A stretch of 64,000 nucleotides of DNA from Onchocerca volvulus (GCA_000499405.2 HG738138.1:21648824-21712823); one strand, 5' to 3'; numbered from the stretch's first letter, positions 1 through 13,167 are shown. The notes: generated by a model not told the origin, from the letters alone. Translations and numbers: made by a program.

Positions 1-315
1 ATAATGACACATCAGCTGTATTTGGAAATGGTATGAAACTTTAAAAGGAAAAAAAAGGCAATATAAAAGTTTAAGAAAAGAGCATGAAATTAGGTGATTA
101 CTCCAAAACGTTTGGATTTTTCATTTAGCAAAAACAAAAAAAAGTTGTCCTGAATAATGATCAACAAAATGATGTTTGTTTCGTTTCCTCTTCAAGCTCT
201 GTTTATTAATTTTCATGAACTGATTTATATGAAACTTGAAGCAGTGGCGTGAAGGCTTTCATTTAGATCAATAGAATCAAGAACATCTTTTTCCGATCTT
301 TTCGGCAAATTGCAG

Positions 316-491
316 ATTATGATATTTGGAAATCTATGCCATCATCGGATATTGACAACTCAATTGGATCTCAGTTCGTGAACAACGACAACAACAACAC
401 TGCTGTCAACAGTTCATCTTTTCAAATTGATACTGATATAATTAATAAGTCAGTATTTACTCGAACATCCTTTTTTTTTCTTTTTTTTTGA
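316..491 (+). CDS. 3' part of an unidentified plus-strand gene (partial)
   Basis: A typical acceptor (AAATTGCAG) ends at 315 and is followed by a frame (codons from 318) that stays open to a TGA at 489-491. It begins YDIWKSMPSSDIDNS and is rich in Asn, Ser and Asp, including an NNDNNN run, so it looks disordered. A possible donor (GTCAGT) at 449 would end the exon at 448; without it the frame runs into a poly(T) tract, which is unlikely as protein, so the true end is uncertain. A short terminal exon after the acceptor near 584 is possible. The 5' part lies left of the window. The product is not recognised. It converges on the collagen gene. Confidence 0.45.
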
Positions 492-1484
492 AATTGACGT
501 GTTTGTTTTTTGAATCCACGGTGGGGAATTATTCTCAAAAAGATACCGACTAATGTTATTATATCTATAATTAGTTTTTCTTTAGTCAATAAAAGTTTCA
601 AGTGATTTTATTAAAATTGGTCATAATATTTTAATCCCAGCAACTTAATAAATCAAACTATTTGTTTTGAGAAAATGACTATGGACATCGGGATTGTTAT
701 TTGGATTTGATTAATTTTCAAATGAATATTCCAATGAACTGTGATTAAATAAAAAAAAAAAAACTGAATCGCCCTGTCACTTCCTTCTTGCTCAAAATTC
801 AGTTTTAACTTCGAGTACAGATAGGATATCAAGAAGTACTGCAAAGTGAAGAGCAATTTTTTAGCTGTTTCAAATTAATGAAAAAAAAGCAACAACTGAT
901 CTCATTGTCACCGTTAAATTGAGCATTTATAGATTTATTGCACAAAAAAACGAAATTCACTATCACTGCTAAAGTTCAATATCTTGAGCAGTAGCAACTG
1001 AACCAGAGTTCACGCAACTTTTTTAAATACATTCGCACTTTCCTCACTTCCTCTCTCTCGAGTGTTATATGCCAAGATAATCAACAAATAAATGGAAAAA
1101 TGGCATTTGCAAGCCAATAACAAACTTATATCAATCAGTGTCACTTGAATGAATCTCTGAAGAAGTCTTCCTTTGGAGTCATCTCTCAATGAATGGTAAA
1201 ACAAAAAAAGAAACAAAAAAAGGAAGAAAAAAGTTGCGTCGGAGATAAGTTAATCGATTGTTAAGTAAATACAAATGAAAAATGAACTATTTAGAAATTT
1301 TTTCAGCAAGATTGGAACTTCCCATTCAATAGTGAAAAGGTGATGTTAGCCGACACTTTTTTCCAAAAAGTAGTGCTTAAAATCTGATCTATTTTTGAAT
1401 TCCAGAATTTGCTGTAGATGGAAACGAATTTACGAAAAATTAGGAACAAATCAATGAAGAGAATGTAGCAACATATCAGTAAAA
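492..1484. other. intergenic, between two converging genes
   Basis: AT-rich sequence with poly(A) and poly(T) tracts (for example near 750-765). It should hold the 3' ends of the plus-strand gene on the left and of the collagen gene on the right. No convincing coding sequence or RNA gene was seen. Confidence 0.6.
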
Positions 1485-4400
1485 TCATCTCCTGGTACCA
1501 TCTTCAAAGAAAACACCACCATCAATAGCACAATATTTAGGACAAATGCCTTTTTCTCCTGGTGTTCCTGGAGATCCAGCTGGTCCGGGAGGTCCAGGTT
1601 GTCCATCAACACCTGGTGATCCATCCTGTCCTGGAGGTCCTTTTGGTCCTGCTGGTCCTGGGGCTCCATCTGCACCTGGTGGTCCAGGTGGTCCTGGAGG
1701 TCCGGGTGGTCCTGGATCACCGGGCTCACCAGGCTCTCCTGGGGTAAGTGGTTCACTCTGTGCTGGTATACCAGGCTCACCGGCTGGCCCTGGTGGCCCT
1801 TGTTCACCTGGTGGTCCTGGAGGGCCTCGCGGTCCGGGACTTCCTGGACTTGCATCAATGCCTGGTCGTCCGGGCGTTCCAGCATCTCCGGGATCTCCTG
1901 GTGCTCCCGGTGGTCCCGGTGGTCCAGGTGGACCTAAAAATATGATTAGTAAAAAAATTGATATATTTGATAATGTAGAAATTGTAGTTTTCAAGCAGAG
2001 AGGTGAATGATAAAGCAGAAACAATTGCAATGAAAACCTGTGTTAAGACATTAAAAATAATCTTCAGATCTTTTCTAGATATTTAAGATTGTGATTCGAA
2101 AGTTGCTAGAGATTCTAATGATTAGTATACCAAGTTTTAAATACAGTACCTTGTGGACATGGTTTGCACGGTGGAGGTGTTATAGGTTCGCAAGGAGCAG
2201 TTGGTGGTTTGCCTGGCATTCCAGGATTTCCAGGTACACCTGGCTGACCCGATTTTCCTGGCTTGCCTGGTAAACCCGGTGGACCAGGTGGTCCCTGAAT
2301 GCAACAACTTTCACATTGCACGCTTGCTGCGGGGTTCACCTCAGCATAACCGGATTGTCGTGCTGTTCTGTTATTAGATCTCAAACTTTCAGGTGCATTC
2401 TTCATGTAATTCACTTCAGTGTATATATCATTCGCCGAACCCTGAAATTTTAATGATTCGATTCTTTCAAATGCAGCGTTACTTTCATTGCTTGTATTTG
2501 CTTATCGATTACATTACCGTAGAACAACTTCACTATGTGTCATGAATTTGCCGAAACAAAGTTCTGTTTCAGCAGTTTAACTAAGCCACTTGAAAGATCT
2601 ATCAACGATTGCAAATGAAGTAAAGGAAGTGGATTAATCATACAGAAGTGTAGTAACTATAAAATTGAAGCACAAAAGCATTTTTTCATAACTTCTCATC
2701 GTTTCGTGGAAGAATTTTCTGATATTCTCTTTCTATTTTCTTTTCATTGAAAAATTTTCATAACTTTGCATAGTTTTTGCTTCTAAGAAGCATTACAATT
2801 ATAATAGTTGCAAATAAATTCATGCCAAATTGCAACAAAAGTAATTGACATCCAACATGAAAACAGCGTGCAGATGTAGACTAAAGTGTTTTCGATGTTC
2901 ACATCGTGATCTGAGCATATGTCCTGGCTTTTTGCCTATTAATTTGTGGACAAGTAACTGGTAAATGTTCAATAATTGTTGTCAATCAATAATTAATAAG
3001 CAAAGAAAGGTAGCAAAAGCGTCAATTTACTGGATGATCAGATGACTTCAAAAAGTTAGATGGAATTTTCGAAATGAGGTAGAATGTGAATTTTAATCTC
3101 AGCATCTGTTGCAAACGATTCCCTAATAAGAGTTTTCTTTTTTTCCAATGCGTCAATTAACTTCCTTGCAAAATTTACAGTAGTTTCTAGGGGTCTAATA
3201 ATTATTTCGATGCTATGGCATGTGACGGATTGATTGAAATGAAAGGTTACTGAATAACAACTAAACAATTAAATGAGAATTTCATAAATTTATAAATGAA
3301 CTGAATTTGAAATTGATCAATCAATGCAAGTTTGGTATTGCTCTCTTTTTCCTTTCTTCTTGCAGTAATAATGGACCTTTTAAACTCAAACACTGATTGG
3401 AAATCTTGGAATTAATCAGAAAGATGACGGAGGAGAAAATAATTCTTATTTCATTCATGCTTAAAGATGTCAGTTAAAAAATCTACTCTTTAGTTTTAAT
3501 TAATTAAAATGTATTCCTTATTTTTGATATAATGAAATTTGCAGAATAAATGTCGACCTTTCATCAATCTTTTCTATCAATCCAGTAAATAGAAAATTTT
3601 GGGTTTAGTTGAAATAACCGAAAGAAACTAGTGTATTTCACTCGCATCTATTTATACTCAAGCTAGGAAGTGAAATTTTTAAATCAATGAAACAAGAGAA
3701 GATTTCGATTTCAATCACGAAGATCGAAAGCTTAGATTTCGTCTTTGTTGGCGTAATTTAGCATTCATCAGAAATCTTAAAAAATTTCGAGAAACAGCCG
3801 ACAAATTCCCTATCTTAAAGTGATATTTTGATTCGTTCGATTGTTGCATAAATGAATGTTGTCGAAATTCGGAAAATGTTTTAGAATTATGAAAAGTAAC
3901 TAAACTTTTACACAAAAAGTTCGACTTCATGCTTATTATCATTGAAAATAAAAAACTCTGAGTTGCTTAACATCTGAAACATATCAATGATGTGAGGCAT
4001 ATATTTGAAGTTCATGCAAACAGAATCCTCCTTTTTTCGCCATCTTTGCTTTGCTTCTGCCCAAGAATAAATGCCGATTTTTGACCCAGATTTTATCATT
4101 CATTGCAGCTACGATTATAAAATTTCATGACCTGATTCCTATGAGTTTGTACTGCGGTGTAGAGAAGAAAAGAATTCGTCTGTCACACTAAATGCGCTCC
4201 GATTGACAAGTTACTGATAACAATATTTTATCATTAGCAACAGATTATAGTGTGAATGATAATGATTAATTGATTTATATAATTAAACAGTGATTTTGAA
4301 TTGTACGGAATGAGTTTCTAAATCTTCAAGCAGACAAAAAAGATATTTACTACCATGTGGTTGGCCATTTGAGTAGAATGCTATCAGTAAACGATTGTCC

Positions 4401-4997
4401 TGCAACGATCTTTTCTCGACGATACATGCCACTGGCTAATATAAAGAAGCTTGAGATGATAATTTGTTCAAACAACCTTTCCGCTGTCTATGCAAAATGT
4501 TTTCACAAGGAAACGAATTTAGAACAGATGGAAAGCCATCGAAAAAGTCATTATTAATAAAACCGTAGTAATTTTTCTAGAAGCGCTTTATGCTGTTTCG
4601 GAAACTGTAATTTCCGCACAAAAATATCAGAAAATGAAAAAAAATAAAAAATAAAAAAACATGTGAAAAATTTAAAAAGCTTATTTATATGTTGCATTTT
4701 ATTTTATAAAATAAAATTTTCGAACCATTCATTTTGCTCAAAAAATTGCAAGTTGATGATTTCGAATTAATGTTCTATTTTGTTTAACTTTCCTAAAGCT
4801 TTTTAATTTACTCCCAAATACTGCAAAAAAATTACCTTGCAAAAATTAATTTCATGTTGCATCTGTCGTCTTACATGTGCCACATAATTATAAACCATCG
4901 GTAACGATATGACGACAGATAATATCGAAACAATGGAAAATGATACAGCAGAATAGGCAACAAATTTATAGGCTTTTATACGACCATCTGAATCCAT
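1485..4997 (-). CDS. cuticle collagen, 300 aa, three exons
   Basis: Structural collagen of the cuticle, secreted by the hypodermis. Exons on the minus strand are 4997-4836, 2441-2150 and 1933-1485; phases 0 and 1 join exactly to 300 codons plus TGA. The N-terminus ([18 protein letters not shown]) is the conserved N-terminal domain of nematode cuticle collagens, with a hydrophobic segment at about residues 12-40. NRTARQ in exon 2 is the subtilisin-type processing site (homology box A). Cysteine clusters CESCC and [13 protein letters not shown] flank a short Gly-X-Y block. A longer Gly-X-Y block with interruptions follows, then the classic end [10 protein letters not shown]...FFEDGTRR. Intron 1 is 2.4 kb, long for this family. 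Upstream in-frame ATG codons exist, but family alignment fixes the start at 4997. Which paralogue it is cannot be decided. Confidence 0.95.
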
Positions 4998-7900
4998 CGC
5001 CGATGCTGGGATTAAGACGAATAGAATTCTGGACACGTCGCCAAACAATTTCAGTGAATAAAATTGCAACGCTCCGGATTGTAAAAGACTGGAAAAAATA
5101 GGAATTACAACGATCACTAATTGAAATACGGAAAGATTTGAGGAAGTGATTGGGTGACCAATGGTGGGTCAAGTTTTGGAATGAACTGACTAATTGACGC
5201 CTTGGGATAACAACGAACGATTCCTTTCGATCCGAAATAAAAGAAATGTATACTATGAATACGATTGCATATATGCGCATGCATACAACTTAACCATTTA
5301 AATAGACCTTCGTGGATCGGAATGTCTACTCCTCCCCTCCGAAACCCCTTTCTCCGACCTATATCTACCGCCTCATCCTATACAATCACCGATCAATTCG
5401 GCATGATAAGACAATAGATTGATGGTAATTATTTGGGATGAGAATCATCGGGCGACATTTGTCCAAATCTTTTATCTTCATTTCTACTCATTTTTTCTTC
5501 TTCTTTTGTACAGTTAATGAATGATACGTCTTTTTTCTAGAGATAAATGAAACATACCATGTTGGAAATACAGAAATTATCACAATCGCATCACGTTTTA
5601 ATCTTTCTAACTAAACTGAAATGTGGCGCCGAAAGATACTCGATATTAAAATGTATATAAAGCATGCTAACTGCAAGAGCGTATTTCGCCAATAATTTAT
5701 AGACTGACGAAAAGTTAAATTATAAAGCCGATGTATTCTGTGAATACAAAAAATATTAGATGTTATACTAAGTAAACTTAAATTAAGACTTGAAATACGT
5801 GAACATAAATGCCATATTTTTTTAACTCTACTTTTCTTTTTCTTTTTTTCCAACTATTTTTTTCATAAAATCCATAACTCTTCAACTTTCAAAACTCTTC
5901 TACTTTTCAATTCTGTTCATGAATTTTTTATTTTTTATGTAATTTATTATGGCAGAATAGATAACTCACTCAGAAATTCATTTTGATTTCTGAAAAGCGG
6001 TGATTTGTAATTTCACTTTGAGTCATTTAAATATCTTCTCGATACTGCCTCAGTCTACATTTGAATCATAAGCTTAAAATAAAACTGGAAGATATTCTGA
6101 TCGGATTTTTTGATAGCGAATTTGATTGACTTATGAAATTTTTCAAGTTATAATTTTTTCTCTTTTCAGCAGCTCACAGATAGATCATTGGCAGTAAGAG
6201 TTTATAGTAGGTTATTTTACTCATTGTGTGAAACATATTGAAAAGGTAAAGTTTGTTTATTAGAAAATAATTCGGAATTGTTACAAAAAAAAAAACGGTT
6301 GGAATTACTGCTTGTTTCTTACAGCAGTCAGATGATGATGTCCTAAATGTTTTATTCTTTTCTTCATATCCTAGCAGCATAAAATTCTATAGCTATTTCT
6401 TTCTTTTTTTCACAGTTTAGATTTTTCCTCCATTGAAATCTTTTTTTCTATGCGTTCAAAGCTTTGGTGAATTTATTAGTTTAAAAAGTCCATGCAACAA
6501 GTTAATCCATTCAACTCCTTTCGAAGTAATCTTTATTTATGAAACAGATATAGAGTAGTATCTTTTAATTTGCAATGAGATATTCAAAGTTTTCGATTAA
6601 AAAATCTCGAACAGGACAATCATAGTTTTTTCGATTTATCAGAAAAAGCAAAATTTGTCCATTTCCTCTTCAATTTGACACATTTGCAACATGGAATGAA
6701 AAGGAAAACGAGATACAAAGAGCTAGGAGGTAGAATGGAATGAAAGGAAAATTAAGGGAAGGATGAAGGAGGGAGAAAGGGAAAATCATCCCTCTTTCAA
6801 GCGGTATTTGCTCTTAAAACAGTGGAATTATTTTTGAGATTAATCGATTCGAGTAGAAAGTTTTTAAATGCGAATAACTTTGAACTTGTGAAATAGATAA
6901 ATGAAGGATGTAGCGATCTCAACTTGAAAAAAAAAAAAAAAAAATAGAAATGGAAAAATTGATAAGTGAAAGATGAGACATAAGAAATATCATCGCAAAA
7001 CAGAATAGTCACTGATTATCCTGAGTGATTTATCGCTCGCAATCGGAAAAAATCATCCCTCTTCTTTATTTCAGATTTGTTCCAGCATACGAAAGCTCTG
7101 CGCTTGTATACTGCTTACATTTTCGTACCGTCAATCTTTAATCACTTTCATGGTATCACTATACAACAAAAAATCACTCATTTACAATCAATGAATGACG
7201 TCAAAAGGATTTTTTATTGATATCTAAATATATAAATTTAAACTTGAAAATCTATATCTGAAAAATTCATTTTTGAAAAACTTATAAGGGAAATACCAGT
7301 TTAACCTACGACTTAGCATTTTCTGAGAACTATTTTTTCTTAAAAATTTTCCAATCCAATCCTTCTATACTTCCACCCAACGCAAACTGAAAAAAAAAAA
7401 TCCTACTCGTGGTGAATTTTCTAGAACTGATTCATAATTCAGTTCATTTGAAATCTCTTCCCATCAAGCAAGTTTAAAACAGTTCTTTTAATGCCAAATT
7501 CTACAAATTTCTTGTGATCAAAAATCATTAAACATTTCTGGTCAGCATTAAAAAGTATTGATAGAATCTCATATATGATCTATCAATCTCCAGAAAACAT
7601 TTTTGGCATCTTTAGCCATAATCCTCACGTATTTTCCGCTTCAGTTCTCGATGTCTGTGAACCAAGAGTTTTTCCACTGTCTTAACTGACAACTCCATTC
7701 TAGCAAAACTAACTCTATCTGATGATTTCAGTGCATTACTAAAGTGCCATGTTTTGTTCCTGAAGAAATCAATCAGGCCTATAATTTAATATTAGTAATG
7801 AATTTTTCGTTTTATAATAATGAAATTCCTACCAATTGTTATTATAAAACGAAAAATTTATTCCCGAAATATATTTGTCGAATTATCAGAGCGATCAGTC

Positions 7901-8156
7901 ACCAAATATTCCAAAAATGAACTGCGAATACATAGTGAGCATCTTCATCATGCATTATGCAATAATTTTTAAGGCAAAAATGATACTGGAAATAGAACTG
8001 CTGACACCATTATACTTTTCCTCCACAAAAATCATCAATATGAGCTTTTTGAGTAACAAAATCTTTCTGAATCTTCTAGAAATACGGCATGAAGTTCCAA
8101 ATAGTTACTGCAATGGCTCCATCTTTTTTGAGCAACACATTTCAGAGAAGACATAT
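4998..8156. other. intergenic, collagen promoter side
   Basis: About 3.2 kb of AT-rich DNA between the collagen start and the 3' end of the poly(A) polymerase gene. A pyrimidine-rich, less AT-biased stretch at 5320-5400 lies about 350 bp upstream of the collagen start and may be part of its promoter. Long A runs occur at 6927-6944. The perfect inverted repeat at 7801-7858 is listed separately. No coding sequence could be supported. Confidence 0.6.
7801..7858. repeat. perfect inverted repeat, 20 bp arms, 18 bp spacer
   Basis: Left arm 7801-7820 (AATTTTTCGTTTTATAATAA) is the exact reverse complement of right arm 7839-7858. It lies about 300 bp beyond the stop codon of the poly(A) polymerase gene. 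It could be a hairpin in the 3' flank or a remnant of a small foldback element. Confidence 0.85.
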
Positions 8157-11100
8157 CTATTTCATAGATATCGGCCAATTAAGGCAATAACCAGCAAGCA
8201 TAGCTCTTTTAGTAATTTGAAAAGCATTTGTTAATAAATCTGCTCCTCCTTTAACACGACAAACTGTGGTTGAGGCGTATGGATCAAATATTGAAACTTG
8301 GTGCTGTTCATATTCATTACTGAAAAAAAATGTAGTCCTTGAAATAAATGCAAATGAGAAATCACCATTTAAAATTTCTAATTTTGAATAAATGGCTATG
8401 GAAAAAAAGAAGGACTGCAATGCCTAGATCCAAATAATGATATTTTACAAACTTGGAAGCCTATTTGAAAATCTGAATATTTGTTAAAACTTATAATCTA
8501 ACTGTCCGGTTCTTAATGATGATTATTTTTTTTTACTGAACCTTTATTCATCTTCATGGGAATTAAAGAAGCAAAAAAATATACATAAACACTCACACCT
8601 ATTCGTAATAAAATCTAAAATAAAGCTTATGAAATTTCATCTCAAGAAAATTAAACATTAAGGGAAATCGGAAAAATTTGAATTTAATGCCAGTAATCAG
8701 TAAGTATTCAGCATTACTATGAAGGAAAATACATGTTATGGCAAAGTTATTCGAGAAAAAGAAACAAAACTCACCCAAATTGATTCCTCTCGGTAACCGT
8801 AGCATTGTGTAAATGAAAACTGATATTATTGAAGTCATATTTTGCATAATGACTAACAAATAGTAATATCAATTCTGCTACATCTGGTTCTTGTTTTTCA
8901 TGGAAATCCAAACTTTTCTAAATTTGAATTCTAGCATAGAAAATTTTGACTGAGGGAGACATATATTTTTAATTCAAGATATTATGACCTGAAATTGAAT
9001 CAAAAGTAAAAAGCAAAAAAAATTTAAAACATGGAGACGTACAGGATTCTCATATAAAGATAATGCTACTCGTTGAATTGGTAAGGTTGGCCTCAAATTT
9101 CCTCTAAATTTTTTGCACATGACTGGCAGAATTGGTTGGATACCGTAAGAACCAGTGCACTGCAAACAAAAAAGTTTAAAATTTAAGACCGATTAGGTCA
9201 CATTAAGCATGAAATTTTCTTGAAGTAACTTTTAAACTATTCAATATTTATGTTTGCTATTAACCCCAAAAAGATAGGAATACTAAATAATGTAATCAGT
9301 AGATGGATAAAACAGAACAATCGACTATTATAAACTCAACCCTACCAAAAGATTCATGAAAATATGTAAACAGTTTAACAAAGTGGATGTTATCAAAAAA
9401 ATGTGCTCCATAGGCAGCAAGGTCTTGACTATATATTCTATTGATAAAAACAATTTTCACATACCTGCAAAAAATGTAGAACCAACATCAATACATGATA
9501 GGTAGAAAATAAGCCATGTTTGCTATCTTTCAATCGCTGCAATTCTAGCCATTTTTGCGCCCACATGTTCAGCAAAACCACTCGTGCATCATACTAAATC
9601 CACAGATTTAATTAAGATACAAAATTTCCATAGTGCATCAGAAACAAAGAAATAAAATTTCCCAAACAATGTATACTTTTTTAGCAAATCCGTTTCACAT
9701 ATTAAGCAAGTGAGTATTTTTTAGTAATTTATAAATGTTTTTGAAATTTCAAACAAAATATAGGAAGTATTACAATCTCAGACCTGAGCACAACGTCGAA
9801 CAAAGTAGGTATTTCTAATCGATGCATATTTTTCGAATTGAATATCAACTTGCATATGTTTCTGCGTTTGTAAATGAAGAATTGGTACCCGAGCTGTGTG
9901 AATAATATCTGTCTGAGACCAGTCGAACTCCTTACATAAAGAGGATTCTTTGATTCTGGTTTTCACTTCTGTCATAAAAGTTCTGCAAATATATAAATTT
10001 TTAACAGAAAGCCAAAAATGAAAACTTGTTCAAATATACATTCAAGTTTCATATTGCAAGAATATACGATCTTACATGATGTCATGAAATCTTCTACTCG
10101 AATTCAAAATTATTGCACAAATACTACAGGTCCTAATTATACTATACAATATAAAATATCTGCAAGACCTGCAAATGTAATAGCACTTTCCCAACAAATG
10201 ATGCTAAGTTTAAAAGTTGAGTTTAACAACTGCTTTAGAATGCATACCGCCTAAAATTTTCCTTAGAAAGTAAGCGCAATAGTCTTTCGCGTTGTTTTTC
10301 ATCAGTCGTTGACATATAAACTAAATCGATATCCGACACACCACTAGCAAGTCCTGAAGCAGTTGAACCTACGGGCACAAGATATTGATCGTGGCTACGT
10401 GCCAATATTCGACGTAAACCCGTAATGATATTATTTCGATAGTGAACAGTCTGGAAAAAGAAAGCGAATCAAGAATTAAAATAATCATAACTTATGACAA
10501 CATTTATAAAGTAGAAAGCCAGAATAACTGTCTTAGCATTATTTTAAGTTGCTTGCTTAAAAAATAAGCTAATTTCATTAAGAAGAACAACGAAGTAGTA
10601 TAAAAATTGCTGCCAATAAGTTATCGTCACAGATTTGAAAGCACTGAAGGACCTGAAGATTTCAAAATTCAAATAAATTGGGTTAATCATAGAGTGTGAC
10701 ATTGTTTGTATGCAATAACTCCAAATTTCGGATAAATTTTGATATACACGTCAGTTTTAGACGTGTACACCAAAATATATCCGAAATTTGAAATTATTAT
10801 ATACAACTAGTGTTACAATGCAGTACTTCACAATGGCTGACTAATAATCACATTTGCTAAAACCTGCGAATGCATATGAATTGGTCTTTGGAAATGTCGA
10901 AAAATTATTAAATCATAATTTAGGAAAATAACCTGCAAGTAACTGTTGTATCGCTGAATCGCCTCTTCTCTAATAAGCGCTGACAATCGCTGCAACTCCT
11001 CTTGATGCTTCCGGATCATAAATTCCACGAAACTATCGCATACTGCGAATTTTCTCTCATCATTCTTCATCATTACAGTTGTTGAGGAAGTAGCTGGTTG

Positions 11101-11190
11101 TTGACTTTTAGCACTATTATACCGAACCTTGGCTCGAACTGGTTGCGTTGTGTTGTAAACAGCTAATAATCGCAGTATACACGTTTTCAT
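8157..11190 (-). CDS. MTPAP: poly(A) polymerase / nucleotidyltransferase, mitochondrial type, 403 aa
   Basis: Non-canonical poly(A) polymerase of the DNA polymerase beta superfamily. Exons: 11190-10933, 10450-10248, 9982-9784, 9593-9465, 9159-9043, 8917-8775, 8319-8157; all six phases match, giving 403 codons plus TAG. The N-terminus (MKTCILRLLAVY, then several Arg/Lys and no acidic residue for about 40 residues) looks like a mitochondrial presequence. The catalytic motif is VGSTASGLASGVSDIDL (Asp126, Asp128) and the third Asp is in MQVDIQF (Asp200). Family landmarks follow: RNTYFVRRCAQ, a helix ending STYHVLMLVLHFLQ, and the PAP-associated segment VAELILLFVSHYAKYDF with a closing IFDPYASTTVCRVKG. 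An in-frame stop at 11199-11197 fixes the start. A candidate acceptor at 11232-11233 lies 41 nt upstream. A cytoplasmic GLD-2-like enzyme is less likely given the N-terminus. Confidence 0.88.
10695..10817. repeat. long foldback in intron 1 of the poly(A) polymerase gene
   Basis: Arms 10695-10752 and 10760-10817 are inverted copies of about 58 bp, matching at roughly 80 percent by eye, separated by a 7 bp loop (AGTTTTA, 10753-10759). The best stretch around the loop is GACGTGTA plus TATCCGAAATTTG. It may be a MITE-like foldback or a hairpin RNA source. Confidence 0.8.
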
Positions 11191-12618
11191 CAGCAACTAT
11201 ACATCAGCAATCAACTGGCCGGGAAACGAATCTATAAGTAATAACACAAACCATCAAAAGAAATTTAAATGTTTAAAATTGAAAAAGATCGACTTCAATT
11301 TGAAATTTCTCGCCTCACATTTTCCAAAAATTTCATAATACGTTATTTTGCTTTTTTTCATAGCCTTTCGATTTTCTAACCAAATATAATACCTTATAAA
11401 TCCATTGTTAGTAAACAGCTTTTTATCTACTACTTCCTCTTCTAAACTGCATCGGATGACCAGCGTCTTGAAAAGTTATCTCATTTTTCAAGATAAAAAA
11501 TAATCTTATTACGATTCAAAAAAAACATTTTTTTTCTTCAATATCATCTGTGGGAGCATTTACTTGTTCCACTTTAAAAACACTAATCATAAAAATATCC
11601 TTTCTTCTCTTTTTAACTTTATATCTGAAGTATTTCCTTATTTTCATAAGCTATCTGCCCCACTCAAGTTGCAATAATCGATTCTTCGAATAAACCATTC
11701 ATTTATGTCGAATTGAATGACATTTTCGTATTTTCAGTGCGAAACAATTTTGAAAAGAAGTGCATGGCAGATCGTACTACTGACTTTTTTTCATTCTCCA
11801 TTCATTTTGCAGTATATTTAAAATTAGATTTATAACTTTTTGCAATTTATACAATATATTTCAAAAAATTAAAACAAAATTATTTCGGGCATATTTCCAT
11901 TATGCAGAAGCAGTTTTCTTCAAACTACAACTAACTTTTTAAAAGTAGCTCTCGATTTCATCAACTGCCTACCGTAATGGTTTTCAACAGGTTTGACAAA
12001 GATTGACAAAGATCAAAAGCGTATTCTCTCGAATATTAATGAATTCTATCATGATGCTTATGGAAAAAAAACCAGCTTCCACTACATAGTGACAAGTAAT
12101 TTAATAAAAAACTCCAAAAAATGTTTAATTAAAGTATAGAACAAGACAGAAGAGCACAGAGAGCAAAGAAGAAAAAGATGCCTACAATTGATTAATGAAA
12201 TCCCTAATTAAATGAGAGACTACTACAATTTGCTAAGTAGTCATGAACAATATATTAATCAATACTGTAAATAACATTCATAATTATTTAGCAGATTGTA
12301 GTAGCAGAAAAAAGCAGGAAATCAATAACAAAAATCACATTCTGGCATCTTTCAAGATCAGATGGCCCGTGAACATTGGATTCTGAATATTTTTTGCAAA
12401 ATAATAAACTTCTGCAATATAATTACTGAACAATACAGACCAGACCTCCTGAAATCTACTAACGAATTAAAATCATAATTAACTCGGAAACTTTTTACAA
12501 AATATTTCTATGTTCTTTCGCATTCAGAAAAACTGACCAAATTTGTGCAACAAAACTATATTTATAAGCACAAAACAACGAATCAAGAACTATTCTATTT
12601 ATACTGACTCAACAGACC

Positions 12619-12649
<31 letters not shown>

Positions 12650-12929
12650 CATGTCCTCATCAAATCTCACCCAATTTATGACTAGAATAAAATCTTTCTT
12701 ATATATATATCAATCCAAGTCTTATCAAAACAGAATTTCTATAATGATTATTATGGAAATATACTGATAACAGCAATAAGGGTAACATTAGAAATTTATA
12801 ACATAGGTAACAAATTTAGAGCGAAAAAGACCTAATTCACAAAATGTTGTATGAAAGCGAAATACAAATCACAGAAAAAAATGTGAAGATATCAATCTAT
12901 TATTCACAATATTTTAATTTTAAACTTAC
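11191..12929. other. intergenic, between poly(A) polymerase and calcineurin B genes
   Basis: AT-rich sequence; it holds the short 5' leader of the polymerase gene (11191-11231), an A run of about 25 at 12623-12649, and presumably the calcineurin B 3' untranslated region at the right. Nothing else could be supported. Confidence 0.55.
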
Positions 12930-13003
12930 TGGGAAAAGATGGCTAGAGCCATTTTTTCACTTCCGTCACTGCTCTCATTCGATATTGCTCCTAATCCACT
13001 CAT
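12930..13003 (-). other. possible orphan first exon, product unknown
   Basis: From the ATG at 13003-13001 there is an open frame of 24 codons (MSGLGAISNESSDGSEKM, then ALAIFS) followed by a strong donor CCCA/GTAAGT at 12930/12929, phase 2. Base composition is clearly less AT-rich than its surroundings. No partner exon with a matching frame was found: the acceptor at 11232 joins to a frame that soon stops. It may be an untranslated first exon of the poly(A) polymerase gene with a small upstream ORF, or the start of a small protein whose other exons were missed. Confidence 0.25.
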
Positions 13004-13167
13004 GAAAGCGCTTAATTCACAGATAAATCACGACAGATAAAATGGATTATGGCAAACAAGAGAAGAGAAATAAACAAGAAAGTTCAGTTTGCCAAATTTG
13101 AGAGATCTATTTCTTTTTGGCAACAACAGAATAGAAGCGCTGTTGCTGCGAACCGGCAGTATACGAA

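Noticed and set aside
1546..2010. Plus-strand Gly/Pro-rich frame of 154 codons opposite the collagen
   Set aside because: It is the mirror of Gly-X-Y codons: the complement of CCX and GGX codons again reads as Gly and Pro. The minus strand has the conserved collagen ends and splice sites.
3056..4099. Minus-strand ORFs inside the long collagen intron
   Set aside because: They have no splice sites in a useful phase and no protein-like composition.
8599..8859. Minus-strand 86 codon frame within the polymerase gene
   Set aside because: The exon here is read in another frame, which continues the polymerase family sequence with matching phases on both sides.
12623..12649. Long A run as a possible retroposed transcript tail
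   Set aside because: Similar A and T runs are scattered through the whole window, and no processed gene copy precedes it.
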